Below are positions 8,651-17,792 of a stretch of 64,000 bases of DNA, one piece after another. Position 1 is the first letter of the stretch, and the number at the start of each line of letters is the position of its first letter. This DNA is from Pseudomonadota bacterium (GTDB lineage: Bacteria > Desulfobacterota > Binatia > Binatales > Binataceae), in contig JAJPIG010000006.1 of NCBI GenBank assembly GCA_021324855.1, positions 96,344-160,343 on the forward strand, given 5' to 3'. The notes beneath the pieces are model-generated. The model searched no databases. It worked only from the letters and a program-made list of their open reading frames with translations, and had not been told where the DNA came from. Both the position numbers and the translations under genes were made by a program.

Positions 8651-10111
8651 TCACGGATTCCTGCGAGGCGCGATCGTCGATCCGCCCGGAATATCTTTGA
8701 CCTCGTATCCTCTGCTGAAAAGCTCTTTGCGCAATGCGTCAGCGCGGTTGAAATCGCGCTCCGCCCTTGCCTGATCGCGTTTTTTTTGAAGCTCTAAAAT
8801 CTCCGCAGGGAATTGTGCGTGTGCCGCAAGGCGCCTTTCGTCCAGCTTTAATCCGAGCACGGAGTCCAACTTGTGAAGTGCACTCCAGATGCTCTTGTCG
8901 TTTCTCGTATATGCTTCGTGCACCAATTCCAAAGCGACCGCCAGCGCGCGCGGAGTGTTGAGATCGTCTGCGAGCTCTGCGGAAAACCTTTCCAGGTATC
9001 CCGCTGTCCACTCCGAATCAGGACCGGCGACCGCCTCATCGGGTACGTTGCTCGCGAACTCGGAAAAATAATTGAGATTCGTCTGCGCCGCGCGGAGCGC
9101 ATCCAGGCTGAACACCAGCTCCGATCTATACTTCGCGCCGAAGCAGAAGAGCCGAAACGCAAGCGGATCAACACCTTGGGCAACCAGGTCGGCGACCAGC
9201 GGGAACTTGCCGGCGCTCTTGCTGATCTTCGCGCCTTCCATCCCGACCAGAAACGCGTTGTGAACAAAGTAGCGCGCGAACGGATGGCCGGTCGCACTCT
9301 CGGACTGCGCGATCTCGTTCTCGTGATGAATCGGAATATGGTCGAGGCCGCCGGTATGGATGTCGAGCGTCTCACCCAGGTACTTCATCGACATCGCGGA
9401 GCACTCGATATGCCAGCCGGGATAGCCGCGTCCCCACGGACTGTCCCATTGCATCAGATGGCCCGGCTGATTCAGCACCCACAGCGCGAAATCGTGCGGG
9501 CTCTTCTTGTCCGGCGAATGCTCCAGGCGCTGGCCGGCGTGCTGCTCATCGAGGCTCTGACGCGAGAGCCGTCCAACGCGCGCTGCGCCGCGCCATTTCT
9601 CGACGTCGAAGTAGACGCCGCTCGCGGCGACATAGGCATAACCGTGCGCGATGATTCGTTCGATCAGCGCGATCATCGCACCGATGTTTTCCGTCGCGCG
9701 GCATAGCACGCTCTGCGGCGGACTCACATGGTCAGTGCTATCCGCGTCGGGCGGCAGCTCGATATTGAGCGCGGCGCAATCGCGCTTGAACTGCGCGATG
9801 TAGAAATCGGCGACTTCCCGCGGCGACTTGCCCTCGGCGCGCGCGGTCTTCTCGACCTTGTCCTCGCCGGCGTCCTCGTCGGACGTCATATGGCCGACGT
9901 CCGTGATGTTCATCACGTGGCGGACATCGTAGCCGTGGAAGCGAAGCGCGCGCTTGAGCGTGTCGACGAACAGATAAGCGCGCATGTTGCCGAGATGCTG
10001 CGGCAGGTAGACGGTCGGACCGCAGGAGTAAAGCGTCACCGTCGGCGGCTTAAGCGGCTCGAAGCGCTCGACCTTGCGGCTGAGCGTGTTGAAAATGCTG
10101 AACGGCTTCAT
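8651..10111 (-). CDS. cysS: Cysteine--tRNA ligase
   Basis: A class I aminoacyl-tRNA synthetase charging tRNA-Cys. With the start at 10111 it has 486 residues. The HIGH-type motif is HLGN (39-42) and the KMSKS-type motif is KISKS (295-299). The zinc ligands C30, C237, H262 and E266 are all present. The open frame extends upstream to 10264, but that leader is Arg/Leu-rich and unlike the family. The stretch coding the C-terminal third (about 8690-9180) is visibly less GC-rich than its neighbours. Confidence 0.95.
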   Translation of the reverse strand: MKPFSIFNTLSRKVERFEPLKPPTVTLYSCGPTVYLPQHLGNMRAYLFVDTLKRALRFHGYDVRHVMNITDVGHMTSDEDAGEDKVEKTARAEGKSPREVADFYIAQFKRDCAALNIELPPDADSTDHVSPPQSVLCRATENIGAMIALIERIIAHGYAYVAASGVYFDVEKWRGAARVGRLSRQSLDEQHAGQRLEHSPDKKSPHDFALWVLNQPGHLMQWDSPWGRGYPGWHIECSAMSMKYLGETLDIHTGGLDHIPIHHENEIAQSESATGHPFARYFVHNAFLVGMEGAKISKSAGKFPLVADLVAQGVDPLAFRLFCFGAKYRSELVFSLDALRAAQTNLNYFSEFASNVPDEAVAGPDSEWTAGYLERFSAELADDLNTPRALAVALELVHEAYTRNDKSIWSALHKLDSVLGLKLDERRLAAHAQFPAEILELQKKRDQARAERDFNRADALRKELFSRGYEVKDIPGGSTIAPRRNP

Positions 10112-10152
10112 CGGCACGCGCTCATTCAGGATGAGCGATGAGCGCAGGGCGT

Positions 10153-10572
10153 TCAATCCACCCGTGACGGCTCCGCAGCGCGTTTGGGCTGAAAGCGGTA
10201 GCGCGAGGCCGCGATCCGCTTGTATTGCCGATCGGCAAGCCACGCATAGCCGGGGACGTACCACAGATAGGCGAGCAACCCGACTACCCCGCCCTGATGA
10301 CGCAGAATTTCGTTGACGGCGCGTGCGCCACGGAAAATCCGCCCGCGATCATCGACCGCGTGCAGCGCTTCCATCAGATGCTCGCGCTCGAGCCCCGGAA
10401 AGCGGGCTCGCACTGCAGGATCATGTAGATCGAGCGCATCGATCCGGCTGGAATTATCGAAATGGCGCACCGCCTCGAGCATCGAGCGGCAGACCTCGCA
10501 CGCGCCATCATAGAGCACGGCCAGCCGTCCCGGCGCCGCGCGACCGGATGTTTCAGCCGCCGAAGAAGACAT
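10153..10572 (-). CDS. DCC-family thiol-disulfide oxidoreductase-like protein (DUF393)
   Basis: A 139-residue protein beginning with the DCC signature LYDGACEVC (Asp and two Cys in a DxxCxxC arrangement) in a thioredoxin-like context. An Ala/Leu-rich segment before PGYAWLADRQYKRIA is typical of DUF393. A redox role is suggested by the Cys pair but has not been shown for most members. It lies between cysS and the LeuA regulatory-domain gene in a closely packed minus-strand run. Confidence 0.8.
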   Translation of the reverse strand: MSSSAAETSGRAAPGRLAVLYDGACEVCRSMLEAVRHFDNSSRIDALDLHDPAVRARFPGLEREHLMEALHAVDDRGRIFRGARAVNEILRHQGGVVGLLAYLWYVPGYAWLADRQYKRIAASRYRFQPKRAAEPSRVD

Positions 10573-10588
10573 GAGACGATCCGCGCGA

Positions 10589-11104
10589 TCAGCGCCGCGA
10601 CAGGCGCGGGTTGCCGACTTCCCGCTTGTGCCTGAGATTTTCGTTCGCGATCCGCCATTCGTAGCCGTCGATCAGCGAGCGCCATCCGGCTTCGACCGAG
10701 TTGGTCGAGGTGGCAAGCGTGGTCCATGAGAGCTGGCCGTCGGAAAACTTCTTGATCGAAACGACCTCGGCCTCGGTCGATTCGCCGGCCGCATGCGTAT
10801 AGGTCTCGGTCACGCGCACGCTTTCGAGATAGGGAAAGTACTTGAGCAGGGCCTTGCGCAGCGCGAGATCGAGTGCATGCACGACGCCGACGCCGCGGGC
10901 CGCACCGGTCTCCTCGGCGCCGCCGGTGCGAATCACGACCGTTGCGTCGATGGTCATGCGGCCCTCGTAGTAATCGTCGATCACGCGGCGGCGCACCACC
11001 TCGAATGGCGGCACGTAGTCAGCCGCGGTGCGCAGCTCTTGGAGTTCGCGGGAGGCCTGCGGCGCTTCGGCCTCGTGAAAAATCGACTCGTGTTCCGATG
11101 CCAT
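10589..11104 (-). CDS. Stand-alone alpha-isopropylmalate/citramalate synthase regulatory (LeuA dimer) domain protein
   Basis: A 171-residue protein matching the C-terminal allosteric domain of 2-isopropylmalate and citramalate synthases. Visible features are MTIDATVVIRTGG, then VVHALDLALRKALLKYFPYLESV, STEAEVVSIKKFSDGQ and SVEAGWRSLIDGYEWRI. The TIM-barrel catalytic domain is absent. In full-length enzymes this domain binds leucine or isoleucine and dimerises. Here it may act in trans or bind another small molecule, which is inference. The ATG at 11104 is preferred over 11194. A leuA or cimA gene is not seen in the window. Confidence 0.75.
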   Translation of the reverse strand: MASEHESIFHEAEAPQASRELQELRTAADYVPPFEVVRRRVIDDYYEGRMTIDATVVIRTGGAEETGAARGVGVVHALDLALRKALLKYFPYLESVRVTETYTHAAGESTEAEVVSIKKFSDGQLSWTTLATSTNSVEAGWRSLIDGYEWRIANENLRHKREVGNPRLSRR

Positions 11105-11219
11105 CGCGATTACCCGGCAGCCCGATCGATTATCATAGCCGGTGGTGGTGCATTCAAGGCGACGCTTCGCGATCCACGCGCGAGGCGGGGACAATTGTGG
11201 ACGAATGTCAAGAGCTGAA

Positions 11220-11978
11220 CTACATCGCGAGTCCGCCGTCGATCTGGATCACCGCGCCGGTGATATATGCGGCGGCGTCCGAGAGCATGAAGGCCGCCAT
11301 CGGCGCGACGTCCTCGATACGGCCGAAACGGCCGAGCGGAATCATGTTGAGCGCGGCCGCGCGATTTTCCTCCGGCAGGGCGGCCGTCATGTCGGTCTCG
11401 ATGAAGCCCAGCGCGAGCGCGTTCACGCGCACCCCGTGGCGGCCGACCTCCTTCGCCAGCGCCTTGGTCATCCCGATGAGACCCGCCTTTGACGCCGAAT
11501 AGTTGACCTGCCCGGCCATCCCGACCAGGCCGCTGATCGAACTGATGTTGAGAATCGCGCCGCGCTTGGCCTTCATCATGTTGAAGACGGCGGCGCGCGA
11601 GAAATTGAACGCGCCGGTCAGGTTGATGCGGATGACCTCCGACCAGTCCTCTTCGGACATCATCATCACCAGCTTGTCGCGCGTGATGCCGGCGTTGTTC
11701 ACGAGGGCGTCGATCCTGCCGAAGCTGCGCTTGACCTCGTTGACCATCTCGCGCACGACCTTGAGATCGCCCGCATCGGCCTTGAACGCGAGCGCATTCA
11801 CGCCCAAGGCTTCGAGGTCGTTCTTCAACTGATTAGCTGCCTCATCGCTATGGAGATAATTGAAAGCGACGTGGCCACCGCGGCGGGCGATCTCGAGCGC
11901 GATCGCGCGGCCGATGCCGCGGCTCGCGCCGGTTACGATCGTGCCGGTCCCCTCGAGATACTTCACGGTTGGTTCCAC
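11220..11978 (-). CDS. fabG: 3-oxoacyl-[acyl-carrier-protein] reductase-like SDR
   Basis: A 252-residue SDR closely resembling FabG. It has TGASRGIGRAIAL, NNAGITRDKLVMMM (the FabG-type loop), the catalytic Ser of NISSISG, YSASK (Tyr/Lys) and the ending ITGAVIQIDGGLAM. FabG reduces 3-oxoacyl-ACP with NADPH in fatty acid synthesis. There is no fab cluster around it, so it could serve a different acyl carrier or PHA pathway. Confidence 0.82.
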   Translation of the reverse strand: MEPTVKYLEGTGTIVTGASRGIGRAIALEIARRGGHVAFNYLHSDEAANQLKNDLEALGVNALAFKADAGDLKVVREMVNEVKRSFGRIDALVNNAGITRDKLVMMMSEEDWSEVIRINLTGAFNFSRAAVFNMMKAKRGAILNISSISGLVGMAGQVNYSASKAGLIGMTKALAKEVGRHGVRVNALALGFIETDMTAALPEENRAAALNMIPLGRFGRIEDVAPMAAFMLSDAAAYITGAVIQIDGGLAM

Positions 11979-12017
11979 CGGCGCGACCGGCGAAGGTGTT
12001 GTGATTGAGTCAGCGAT

Positions 12018-12392
12018 TCAGGCGCTGAACGACGAGCCGCATCCGCAGACCCGGCTCGCCCGCGGATTATCGAAGCGGAAGCCCGCGTTGTGCAGCCCCT
12101 CGACATAATCGAGCGTGGTGCCCGCGATGTACGGGAGCGAGAGTTCATCGACTAACACCCGGATGCCGTCGAGGGTGGTAACGCTATCGCCCTCTTTTTG
12201 GCTGTCGAAGTTAAGCGTGTACTGAAAGCCGGAGCATCCGCCGCCGACCACGCCCACGCGGAGACCCTGATCGGGTCCGAGACCCTCTTTCGCGGCCATC
12301 GCGCGGACGCGCTCCAGCGCCCGGGGCGTGAGCTCGATGCCCGGTGATGTGGATTCGTGCGTCGGTTGCGAATTGACAGTCTGCTCTGCCAT
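12018..12392 (-). CDS. erpA: Iron-sulfur cluster insertion protein (ErpA/IscA family)
   Basis: An A-type Fe-S carrier of about 124 residues. It has the three invariant cysteines: C53 in VVGGGCSGFQY, then C116 and C118 in the C-terminal CGCGSSF. It delivers Fe-S clusters to apo-enzymes. ATG 12392 (MAEQTVNS) is used because an upstream 14-residue extension lacks conservation. IscA versus ErpA cannot be settled from sequence alone. Neighbouring QueG and LutB are Fe-S proteins, though transcribed the other way. Confidence 0.88.
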   Translation of the reverse strand: MAEQTVNSQPTHESTSPGIELTPRALERVRAMAAKEGLGPDQGLRVGVVGGGCSGFQYTLNFDSQKEGDSVTTLDGIRVLVDELSLPYIAGTTLDYVEGLHNAGFRFDNPRASRVCGCGSSFSA

Positions 12393-12520
12393 CGGAAGCC
12401 TCCGAAAACGGCTGAACCGCTCGGTCAGCCGCATGATCAGGATAGCCAGCGCAAGATCGGGAAATCAAGCCGCATGGCGCGAGGCAATCGCTACGTCGCG
12501 ATGCTATCATCGCGGTCACC

Positions 12521-13687
12521 GTGGATCGCCTTTCCGATCAAATCGTGTCCGCTGCGCGTGCGCAGGGTTTTCTGATGGTCGGATTCGCGGCGCTGCATCG
12601 GCTCGATGATCGCGGGCCGTTTTTTCGGGCCTGGCTCGACGAGGGCCGCGCCGGCGAGATGGGATATCTCGCGCGCGATCCCGAACGCCGCCTCGATCCG
12701 AGGACTCTCGACCCGCGGCTCCGCTCGGTTATCAGCCTTGCGTATCCGTATGCCGCCCCCGCTCGGCCGAGCTTTCGATGGCCTGAAGAGCTGCGCGGCC
12801 GGATCGCTTCGTACGCGCTCGGACCCGATTATCACGACACCGTACTGGCGCGCACTCGCGCGGTCGCCGATGCGCTCATCGCAGAGCGGCCCCAAGCGAT
12901 CATGCGCATCTACATCGATACCGGGCCGGTGCTCGAGCGCGAGTGGGCTTCAGAAGCAGGACTCGGATGGTTCGGGCGCAACACCAACCTGCTCAACGTT
13001 CATCACGGTTCCTATTTTTTCCTGAGCGAGATTTTCACCGACCTCGAATTTGACGCCGAGCCGCGGCGCCCCCGCAACCATTGCGGGCGATGCCGCCGAT
13101 GCCTCGACCTCTGCCCAACCAATGCGCTCGCCGAAGGCTACGTGATCGAACCGCGCCGCTGCATCTCGTACCTGACCATCGAGCATCGCGGGCCGATTCC
13201 GATCGATCTGCGCGCCGGCCTCGGCAACTGGATCTTCGGCTGCGACATCTGCCAGGAAGTCTGTCCCTGGAACGAAAGTTCGCAGACCGCTGAGCCCGAG
13301 CTTGCGCCATCGCTGCCCGAATTGATGGCCCTTGATGACGACGGCTTCCGCCGCCGCTACGGCAAGAGCGCAATTCGACGGACCAAGCGGCGTGGACTGC
13401 TGCGGAACGTCGCGGTCGCGCTCGGCAACAGCCGCAACCCCGCCGCGATCGATTCGCTCGCGCTCGCGCTCTCGTCCGATCCTGAGCCGCTGGTGCGCTC
13501 GCATTCGGCATGGGCGCTCGGCCGGATCGGCGGACGCCGCGCCGGTGACATTTTGGAGCGTGCAGCCCTGCGCGAAACCGCTCCGTCAATCGGCGCCGAA
13601 ATTCGCGCCGCGCTCGATGCGATGCACGGTGCTTGCGTGTCGGACGTCATCCGTCAAGACTCATCGATGATGAGGTCGATCGGATGA
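12521..13687 (+). CDS. queG: Epoxyqueuosine reductase
   Basis: A 388-residue cobalamin- and Fe-S-dependent enzyme that reduces epoxyqueuosine to queuosine in tRNA anticodons. It has two [4Fe-4S] motifs: C188, C191, C194 and C198, then C241, C244 and C248 with C214 between them. The DTGPVLERE and AGLGWFGRNT segments are typical. The C-terminal roughly 90 residues contain HEAT-like alpha repeats, as in longer QueG proteins. The start is GTG. Its TGA overlaps the ATG of the next gene (ATGA), indicating coupling. Confidence 0.93.
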   Translation: MDRLSDQIVSAARAQGFLMVGFAALHRLDDRGPFFRAWLDEGRAGEMGYLARDPERRLDPRTLDPRLRSVISLAYPYAAPARPSFRWPEELRGRIASYALGPDYHDTVLARTRAVADALIAERPQAIMRIYIDTGPVLEREWASEAGLGWFGRNTNLLNVHHGSYFFLSEIFTDLEFDAEPRRPRNHCGRCRRCLDLCPTNALAEGYVIEPRRCISYLTIEHRGPIPIDLRAGLGNWIFGCDICQEVCPWNESSQTAEPELAPSLPELMALDDDGFRRRYGKSAIRRTKRRGLLRNVAVALGNSRNPAAIDSLALALSSDPEPLVRSHSAWALGRIGGRRAGDILERAALRETAPSIGAEIRAALDAMHGACVSDVIRQDSSMMRSIG

Positions 13688-14508
13688 ACGCGGCGCGAAG
13701 TGAATTCGCCAAACTGGCGGCGCGCGAGCCAATCCCACTCACCCGCGGCGCGCTGGTGATCGCAAAGGAGGAGTACCCCGGCCTCGACGTCGATCACTAC
13801 CTCGAGCGCTTGAACGCGCTCGCGAGCCGGGCCGAGCCGACCGTGCGCGACGGCGCGGACACCGTCGAGCGCATCCAGTTGCTCTCGGACTTTCTGTTCA
13901 ACGCGCAGGGCTTCGCCGGGAATCGCGAAGAGTACAGCGATCCGCGCAACTCGTTCCTCAATGAAGTGATCGAGCGCCGCCTTGGCATCCCGATCACACT
14001 CTCGGTGATCTATCTCGAGATCGGCCGCCGCCTCGGACTCAATCTCTACGGCGTTTCATTTCCGGCGCATTTCCTGGTCAAGGCGGTCGATGAGCGCGGC
14101 GAGCTGATCATCGATCCCTTCAACGGTGGGACGATTCTCAATCTCGAAGATTTGAACGAGCGCCTGGCCCAGATCTACGGACGGCCCGTGCCGCTCGATC
14201 CCGCGATGCTGCGCGCGGTTGGCAGCCGTCATATCCTCGTGCGGATGCTGCGCAACCTTAAGAACATCTACATGACCGCCGGCGATTCGAGCCGCACGCT
14301 CGCCGCGCTGGATCGAATCCTGATGCTCGACGCGCGTGCCGCCGAGGAGCTTTTGGAGCGTGCGATGCTGTACGAACGCCTGGAATGCTTCAAGGCGGCG
14401 CTGGACGATTACCAGGGGTTCTTAAGCCAGGCGCCGGAGCATCGCGGCGCCGAGCGGGCCCGCGAATCCGTAATGCGCCTGATGGCGCAGGTCGCGCGCA
14501 TCAACTGA
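13684..14508 (+). CDS. SirB1/transglutaminase-like family protein with C-terminal TPR-like region
   Basis: A 274-residue member of the SirB1 (UPF0162) family. It shows the transglutaminase-like core NSFLNEVIERRLGIPITLSV and YGVSFPAHFLVK, with a His in the usual position, and DPFNGG. The last roughly 80 residues look like a TPR pair (AALDRILMLDARAAEELLERA). The biochemical function of the family is not established. The start is taken at 13684, where ATGA overlaps the queG stop, rather than at the longer in-frame 13633. Confidence 0.85.
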   Translation: MNAARSEFAKLAAREPIPLTRGALVIAKEEYPGLDVDHYLERLNALASRAEPTVRDGADTVERIQLLSDFLFNAQGFAGNREEYSDPRNSFLNEVIERRLGIPITLSVIYLEIGRRLGLNLYGVSFPAHFLVKAVDERGELIIDPFNGGTILNLEDLNERLAQIYGRPVPLDPAMLRAVGSRHILVRMLRNLKNIYMTAGDSSRTLAALDRILMLDARAAEELLERAMLYERLECFKAALDDYQGFLSQAPEHRGAERARESVMRLMAQVARIN

Positions 14509-14540
14509 GCGAGCATCAACTGAGATGGTTCCGACCCCCG

Positions 14541-15959
14541 ATGGCTTCGACGCATAACAATTTCGATTTCTTTGCCGCGAGCGAAAAGGCGATCGGCGAC
14601 ACCGAGCTGCGCCGCAAGCTCGCTAATGCCAGCGGCCATCATCTGGATGCCGCCGCACGCACGCGCGCCGAATTCCCGCGCTACGACGAGGAACGCGAAG
14701 CCGCGCGGCGCATCAAGGCGGAAGCCATCGGGCGGCTCGACGAACTGCTGCTGCAGCTAAAGCAACGGTTGGAAACCAACGGCTGCCAAGTTTTCTTCGC
14801 CGCCGATGCCGCCGCGGCGCGCAACTACATCGTGGGGATAGCGAAGCGCAACGGCCTCAAGCGCGCGGTCAAAGGCAAGTCGATGACCACCGAGGAGATC
14901 GAGCTCAACCCGGCGCTCGAGCGCGCCGGCGTCGAAGTGTTCGAGACTGATCTCGGCGAATACATCGTGCAGCTTCGCCACGAGCGGCCTTCCCACATCC
15001 TGACACCCGCGATTCATCTGTCGAAAGAAGATGTCGGCACGCTGTTCCATGAGCGCTTCGGGATGACCTACACCAACGAGCCCGAGCGTCTCACCGCGGT
15101 CGCGCGCGATAATCTGCGCTCGATCTTCATGACTGCCGATCTCGGGATTACCGGCGTCAATTTCGCGATCGCCGAGACCGGGACGCTGGTGCTGGTCGAG
15201 AACGAAGGGAACGGGCGCTTCTCGAGCACGTTGCCCGACACCTTCATCGCCGTGATGGGAATCGAGAAGGTGATTCCGCGGCTCGCCGACCTGAGTCATT
15301 TTCTCGAAATTCTTGCGCGTGCTGGCACCGGTCAGAAAATCACCACTTACACGAACTTCATCACATGCCCGCGTGGCCACTCCGAGCTTGACGGGCCGCG
15401 CGAGATTCACGTGGTCATCCTCGACAACGGGCGGAGCGCGATGCTCGCCGATCCAGTGATGCGTGAGGCGCTCTACTGTCTCCGCTGCGGCGCGTGCCTC
15501 AACGCCTGTCCGGTCTACCGGCGAATCGGAGGCCATGCGTACGGTTATCCGTACCAGGGGCCGATCGGATCGATCCTTAGCCCGAATCTGTTCGGGAGCG
15601 GCGCGGGCTTTCTGCCGTTTGCCTCGACCCTGTGCGGCGCGTGCCGCGAGATCTGTCCGGTCAAGATCGATATCCCGAAAATGCTGCTGCACATGCGCGC
15701 AAAGGAAAACCGCAACCACCTCAAGTGGCCCCGCGGCGCGTCGCGGGCGCGCCGCGCGGTGGCGCGCTTCGCGCGGTTAGCGAAGCGGCCGCGGACGGTG
15801 AGGACGCTTTCGCGCATCGCCGCCTGGATGATTCGTCCGGTAGTGCGCGATGGCTACGTCCGGTGGATGCCGCCGCCGTTCAGCGCCTGGACCCGCACGC
15901 GCGACTTTCCGGCCCCGAAATCCGCTCCGCGACGCAAACCGAAATCGGGCGGAGTCTGA
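14541..15959 (+). CDS. lutB: Lactate utilisation protein B (iron-sulfur subunit)
   Basis: A 472-residue LutB/LldF-type protein. The N-terminal LUD domain contains KSMTTEEIELNPALE and GITGVNFAIAETGTL. Two ferredoxin-like clusters follow at C313, C316, C319 and C323, then C365, C368 and C372. With LutA and LutC it forms the iron-sulfur lactate oxidation complex, oxidising L-lactate to pyruvate. The last roughly 80 residues form an Arg-rich tail that also occurs in homologues. The frame extends to 14385, but ATG 14541 fits the family N-terminus. Its stop overlaps the lutC start (TGATG). Confidence 0.92.
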   Translation: MASTHNNFDFFAASEKAIGDTELRRKLANASGHHLDAAARTRAEFPRYDEEREAARRIKAEAIGRLDELLLQLKQRLETNGCQVFFAADAAAARNYIVGIAKRNGLKRAVKGKSMTTEEIELNPALERAGVEVFETDLGEYIVQLRHERPSHILTPAIHLSKEDVGTLFHERFGMTYTNEPERLTAVARDNLRSIFMTADLGITGVNFAIAETGTLVLVENEGNGRFSSTLPDTFIAVMGIEKVIPRLADLSHFLEILARAGTGQKITTYTNFITCPRGHSELDGPREIHVVILDNGRSAMLADPVMREALYCLRCGACLNACPVYRRIGGHAYGYPYQGPIGSILSPNLFGSGAGFLPFASTLCGACREICPVKIDIPKMLLHMRAKENRNHLKWPRGASRARRAVARFARLAKRPRTVRTLSRIAAWMIRPVVRDGYVRWMPPPFSAWTRTRDFPAPKSAPRRKPKSGGV

Positions 15960-16666
15960 TGGGCGCGTTCGTCAGGGTCCTGGCCTCGGTCAAAACGGCG
16001 CTCGAAGGCGGAGCGCATCGCGAGCCGAATGCGCATCCGGGCGCGCGGGTTATGCCGTCCGCGCCTGTGGTCGCGCCCGCCGCGAACCGCGCCGCGCTGG
16101 TTTCGTCGTTCGCGCGCGAGCTGGAAGCGGTGGGCGGTCATTTCACCGGGTCGGCCACGCCGGAGGGCCTTTCCGCGCAAATCATTGAAATCAGCGATCG
16201 CGTCGGCGCGCTCACCGTGGCCATTGGTGGCGACGGTTCGTTCGATTCGGAGCCGGTTGCAGGCGCGCTCGAACAGAGCGGACGCGACGTGATTCGATGC
16301 GGCGTCACGGCCGACGAGGCCGCGCGCCGCGCGCTGATCGAACGCATTGCACGCGCCGACCTCGCGATCGTCGAGGCGCAATGCGCGATCGCCTCGACCG
16401 GCACGCTGGTGGTCACGGCCACGCCTGCGCGTCCGAGCGCGCTCACGCTGATACCGCAGGCCCTGCTTGCGATCGTGCGTGCCGACCGGATCAGAGCCGA
16501 TGCCGCCGAGGCGATCGTCGCGCTTGGCGCGGAGACCATCGCGAACCATCGCGTCGCCTTCATCACCGGTCCGAGTCGCACCGCCGACATCGAAAAGCTG
16601 ATTGTCGTTGGCGTGCATGGTCCCAAACAACTTCACGCGCTCGTGCTGTGGCCTGCGGATGACTGA
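15959..16666 (+). CDS. lutC: Lactate utilisation protein C (LUD domain)
   Basis: A 235-residue protein that is mostly a LUD domain: VTADEAARRALIERIARADLAIVEAQCAIASTGTLVV is spread across residues 118-152, followed by RTADIEKLIVVGVHGPKQLHALVL at the end. LutC is the small partner in the LutABC lactate oxidation complex. The first roughly 45 residues are a low-complexity Ala/Pro linker. The start shares one base with the lutB stop, and the stop lies inside the lutA start region, so the three genes are tightly coupled. Confidence 0.88.
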   Translation: MGAFVRVLASVKTALEGGAHREPNAHPGARVMPSAPVVAPAANRAALVSSFARELEAVGGHFTGSATPEGLSAQIIEISDRVGALTVAIGGDGSFDSEPVAGALEQSGRDVIRCGVTADEAARRALIERIARADLAIVEAQCAIASTGTLVVTATPARPSALTLIPQALLAIVRADRIRADAAEAIVALGAETIANHRVAFITGPSRTADIEKLIVVGVHGPKQLHALVLWPADD

Positions 16667-17381
16667 AGTTCGGCTGTTCAGCACCTGCCTTGCGGAGCAG
16701 TTTTTTCCGGCGGTCCCGCACGCCGCCGCCGCGGTGCTCGAAGGATTGCGCGTCAGGGTGCGTCCGGTTCGTCGCGCCTTCTGTTGCGGACAGGCGCCGT
16801 TCAACGAGGGACTTCGCGATGAGGCGCTCGCGCTCGCGCGTCGCTTCCTGAAATCGTGCGAGCCGGGTGTGCCGATCGTAATCCCCTCGGGCTCCTGCAC
16901 CAGCATGATCCGAAATTTCTATCCGCATCTGCTCGCCGGCCATCCGAAGCTCGCGGCACGCGCCGAGGCGATTCGTCCGTGGGTCCACGAATTTTCGCAA
17001 TTCCTGGTCAAGGTGCTTGGGGTCAAGTACGTCGGCGCGCATTACGAGCGCGGAGTGGCGTATCACGCGTCATGTCATCTGCTGCGCGAGCTCGGCGTGA
17101 TCGATGAGCCGCGCATCCTGCTGAGCGCGGTCAACGGGATTCGGATTTTCGAGCTGCGCGATGCGGCCGAATGCTGCGGATTCGGCGGTCTCTTCTCGGT
17201 CAAGTTTCCACACATCTCGACCGCGATGCTTTCCGACAAGCTGGCGCGAATTCATCAGAGCGGCGCCGAGACGCTGGTCTCGAACGACTGCGGATGCCTG
17301 ATGCAGATCGGCGGCGGACTGCATCGCGAAGGCAGCGGGATCGAAACGCGTCATTTGGCGGAGATTCTCGCGAGCCGCTGA
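16659..17381 (+). CDS. lutA: Lactate utilisation protein A (CCG-domain subunit)
   Basis: A 240-residue protein with two Cys-rich CCG domains. The first has STCLAEQFFP and AFCCGQAPFN; the second has YHASCHLLRELG, AECCGFGG and NDCGC. CCG domains ligate a non-cubane or [4Fe-4S] cluster, as in heterodisulfide reductase HdrB. It completes the Lut lactate oxidation complex. The ATG at 16659 overlaps the lutC stop by 8 bp. The gene order B-C-A differs from the A-B-C order known from Bacillus. Confidence 0.92.
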   Translation: MTEVRLFSTCLAEQFFPAVPHAAAAVLEGLRVRVRPVRRAFCCGQAPFNEGLRDEALALARRFLKSCEPGVPIVIPSGSCTSMIRNFYPHLLAGHPKLAARAEAIRPWVHEFSQFLVKVLGVKYVGAHYERGVAYHASCHLLRELGVIDEPRILLSAVNGIRIFELRDAAECCGFGGLFSVKFPHISTAMLSDKLARIHQSGAETLVSNDCGCLMQIGGGLHREGSGIETRHLAEILASR

Positions 17382-17740
17382 TCCGAAAACGGGGGAGGAG
17401 GGGGTGTGGGCGCGAACATCGCTTCGAAGATTTCGGCCCGCGTCGCGGCCGCGCCGTCGGCGCCGCGCGCGAGCGGTGCGCGCCGCCGATCCCGATCGGG
17501 CGTTACGCGGCGTTCTATTTCGACCAGCCGGGCGGGGCGAAGCTGCTTGGTGAATACCGGCACGATTTCGTGATGCTGCGGCGGTCGTCGCCGACGACGA
17601 CATTAATGAACTCGCAGCCGGGCTGGAAGCTGATCTATCGCGATGACGCGGTCTGCCTGTATGCGCCGCGGGACTCCGCGGCAGCGCGGATCGCGAACGC
17701 ACCGGTTGCGGGCGTGAACCTGCCGACGGCATTTCCATAG
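17382..17740 (+). pseudogene. Remnant of a membrane glycosyltransferase-type protein, C-terminal tail only
   Basis: Between lutA and the VOC gene a frame ending at 17740 reads EYRHDFVMLRRSSPTTTL, then MNSQPGWKLIYRDDAVCLYA. This pattern (a short strand, a 'residues are unaffordable' loop, then GW.L.YRD..V.L.) is typical of the extracytoplasmic C-terminal tail of bacterial dolichyl-phosphate mannose-like membrane glycosyltransferases. No transmembrane part or start codon precedes it, and upstream the frame runs inside lutA. I take it as a decayed gene end. The homology is from pattern memory only. Confidence 0.4.
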
Positions 17741-17742
17741 CG

Positions 17743-17771
17743 TTGACAGTCGCCCGCTGCGCGGCTTAGTT
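17743..17771 (+). promoter_or_regulatory. Candidate sigma-70 promoter for the VOC gene
   Basis: TTGACA at 17743-17748, a 17-bp spacer, then TTAGTT at 17766-17771. The -35 is perfect but the -10 is weak. It sits about 58 bp upstream of the VOC start, in the only gap before that gene. Confidence 0.35.
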
Positions 17772-17792
17772 TCGGTTCAGAATACGGACGAT

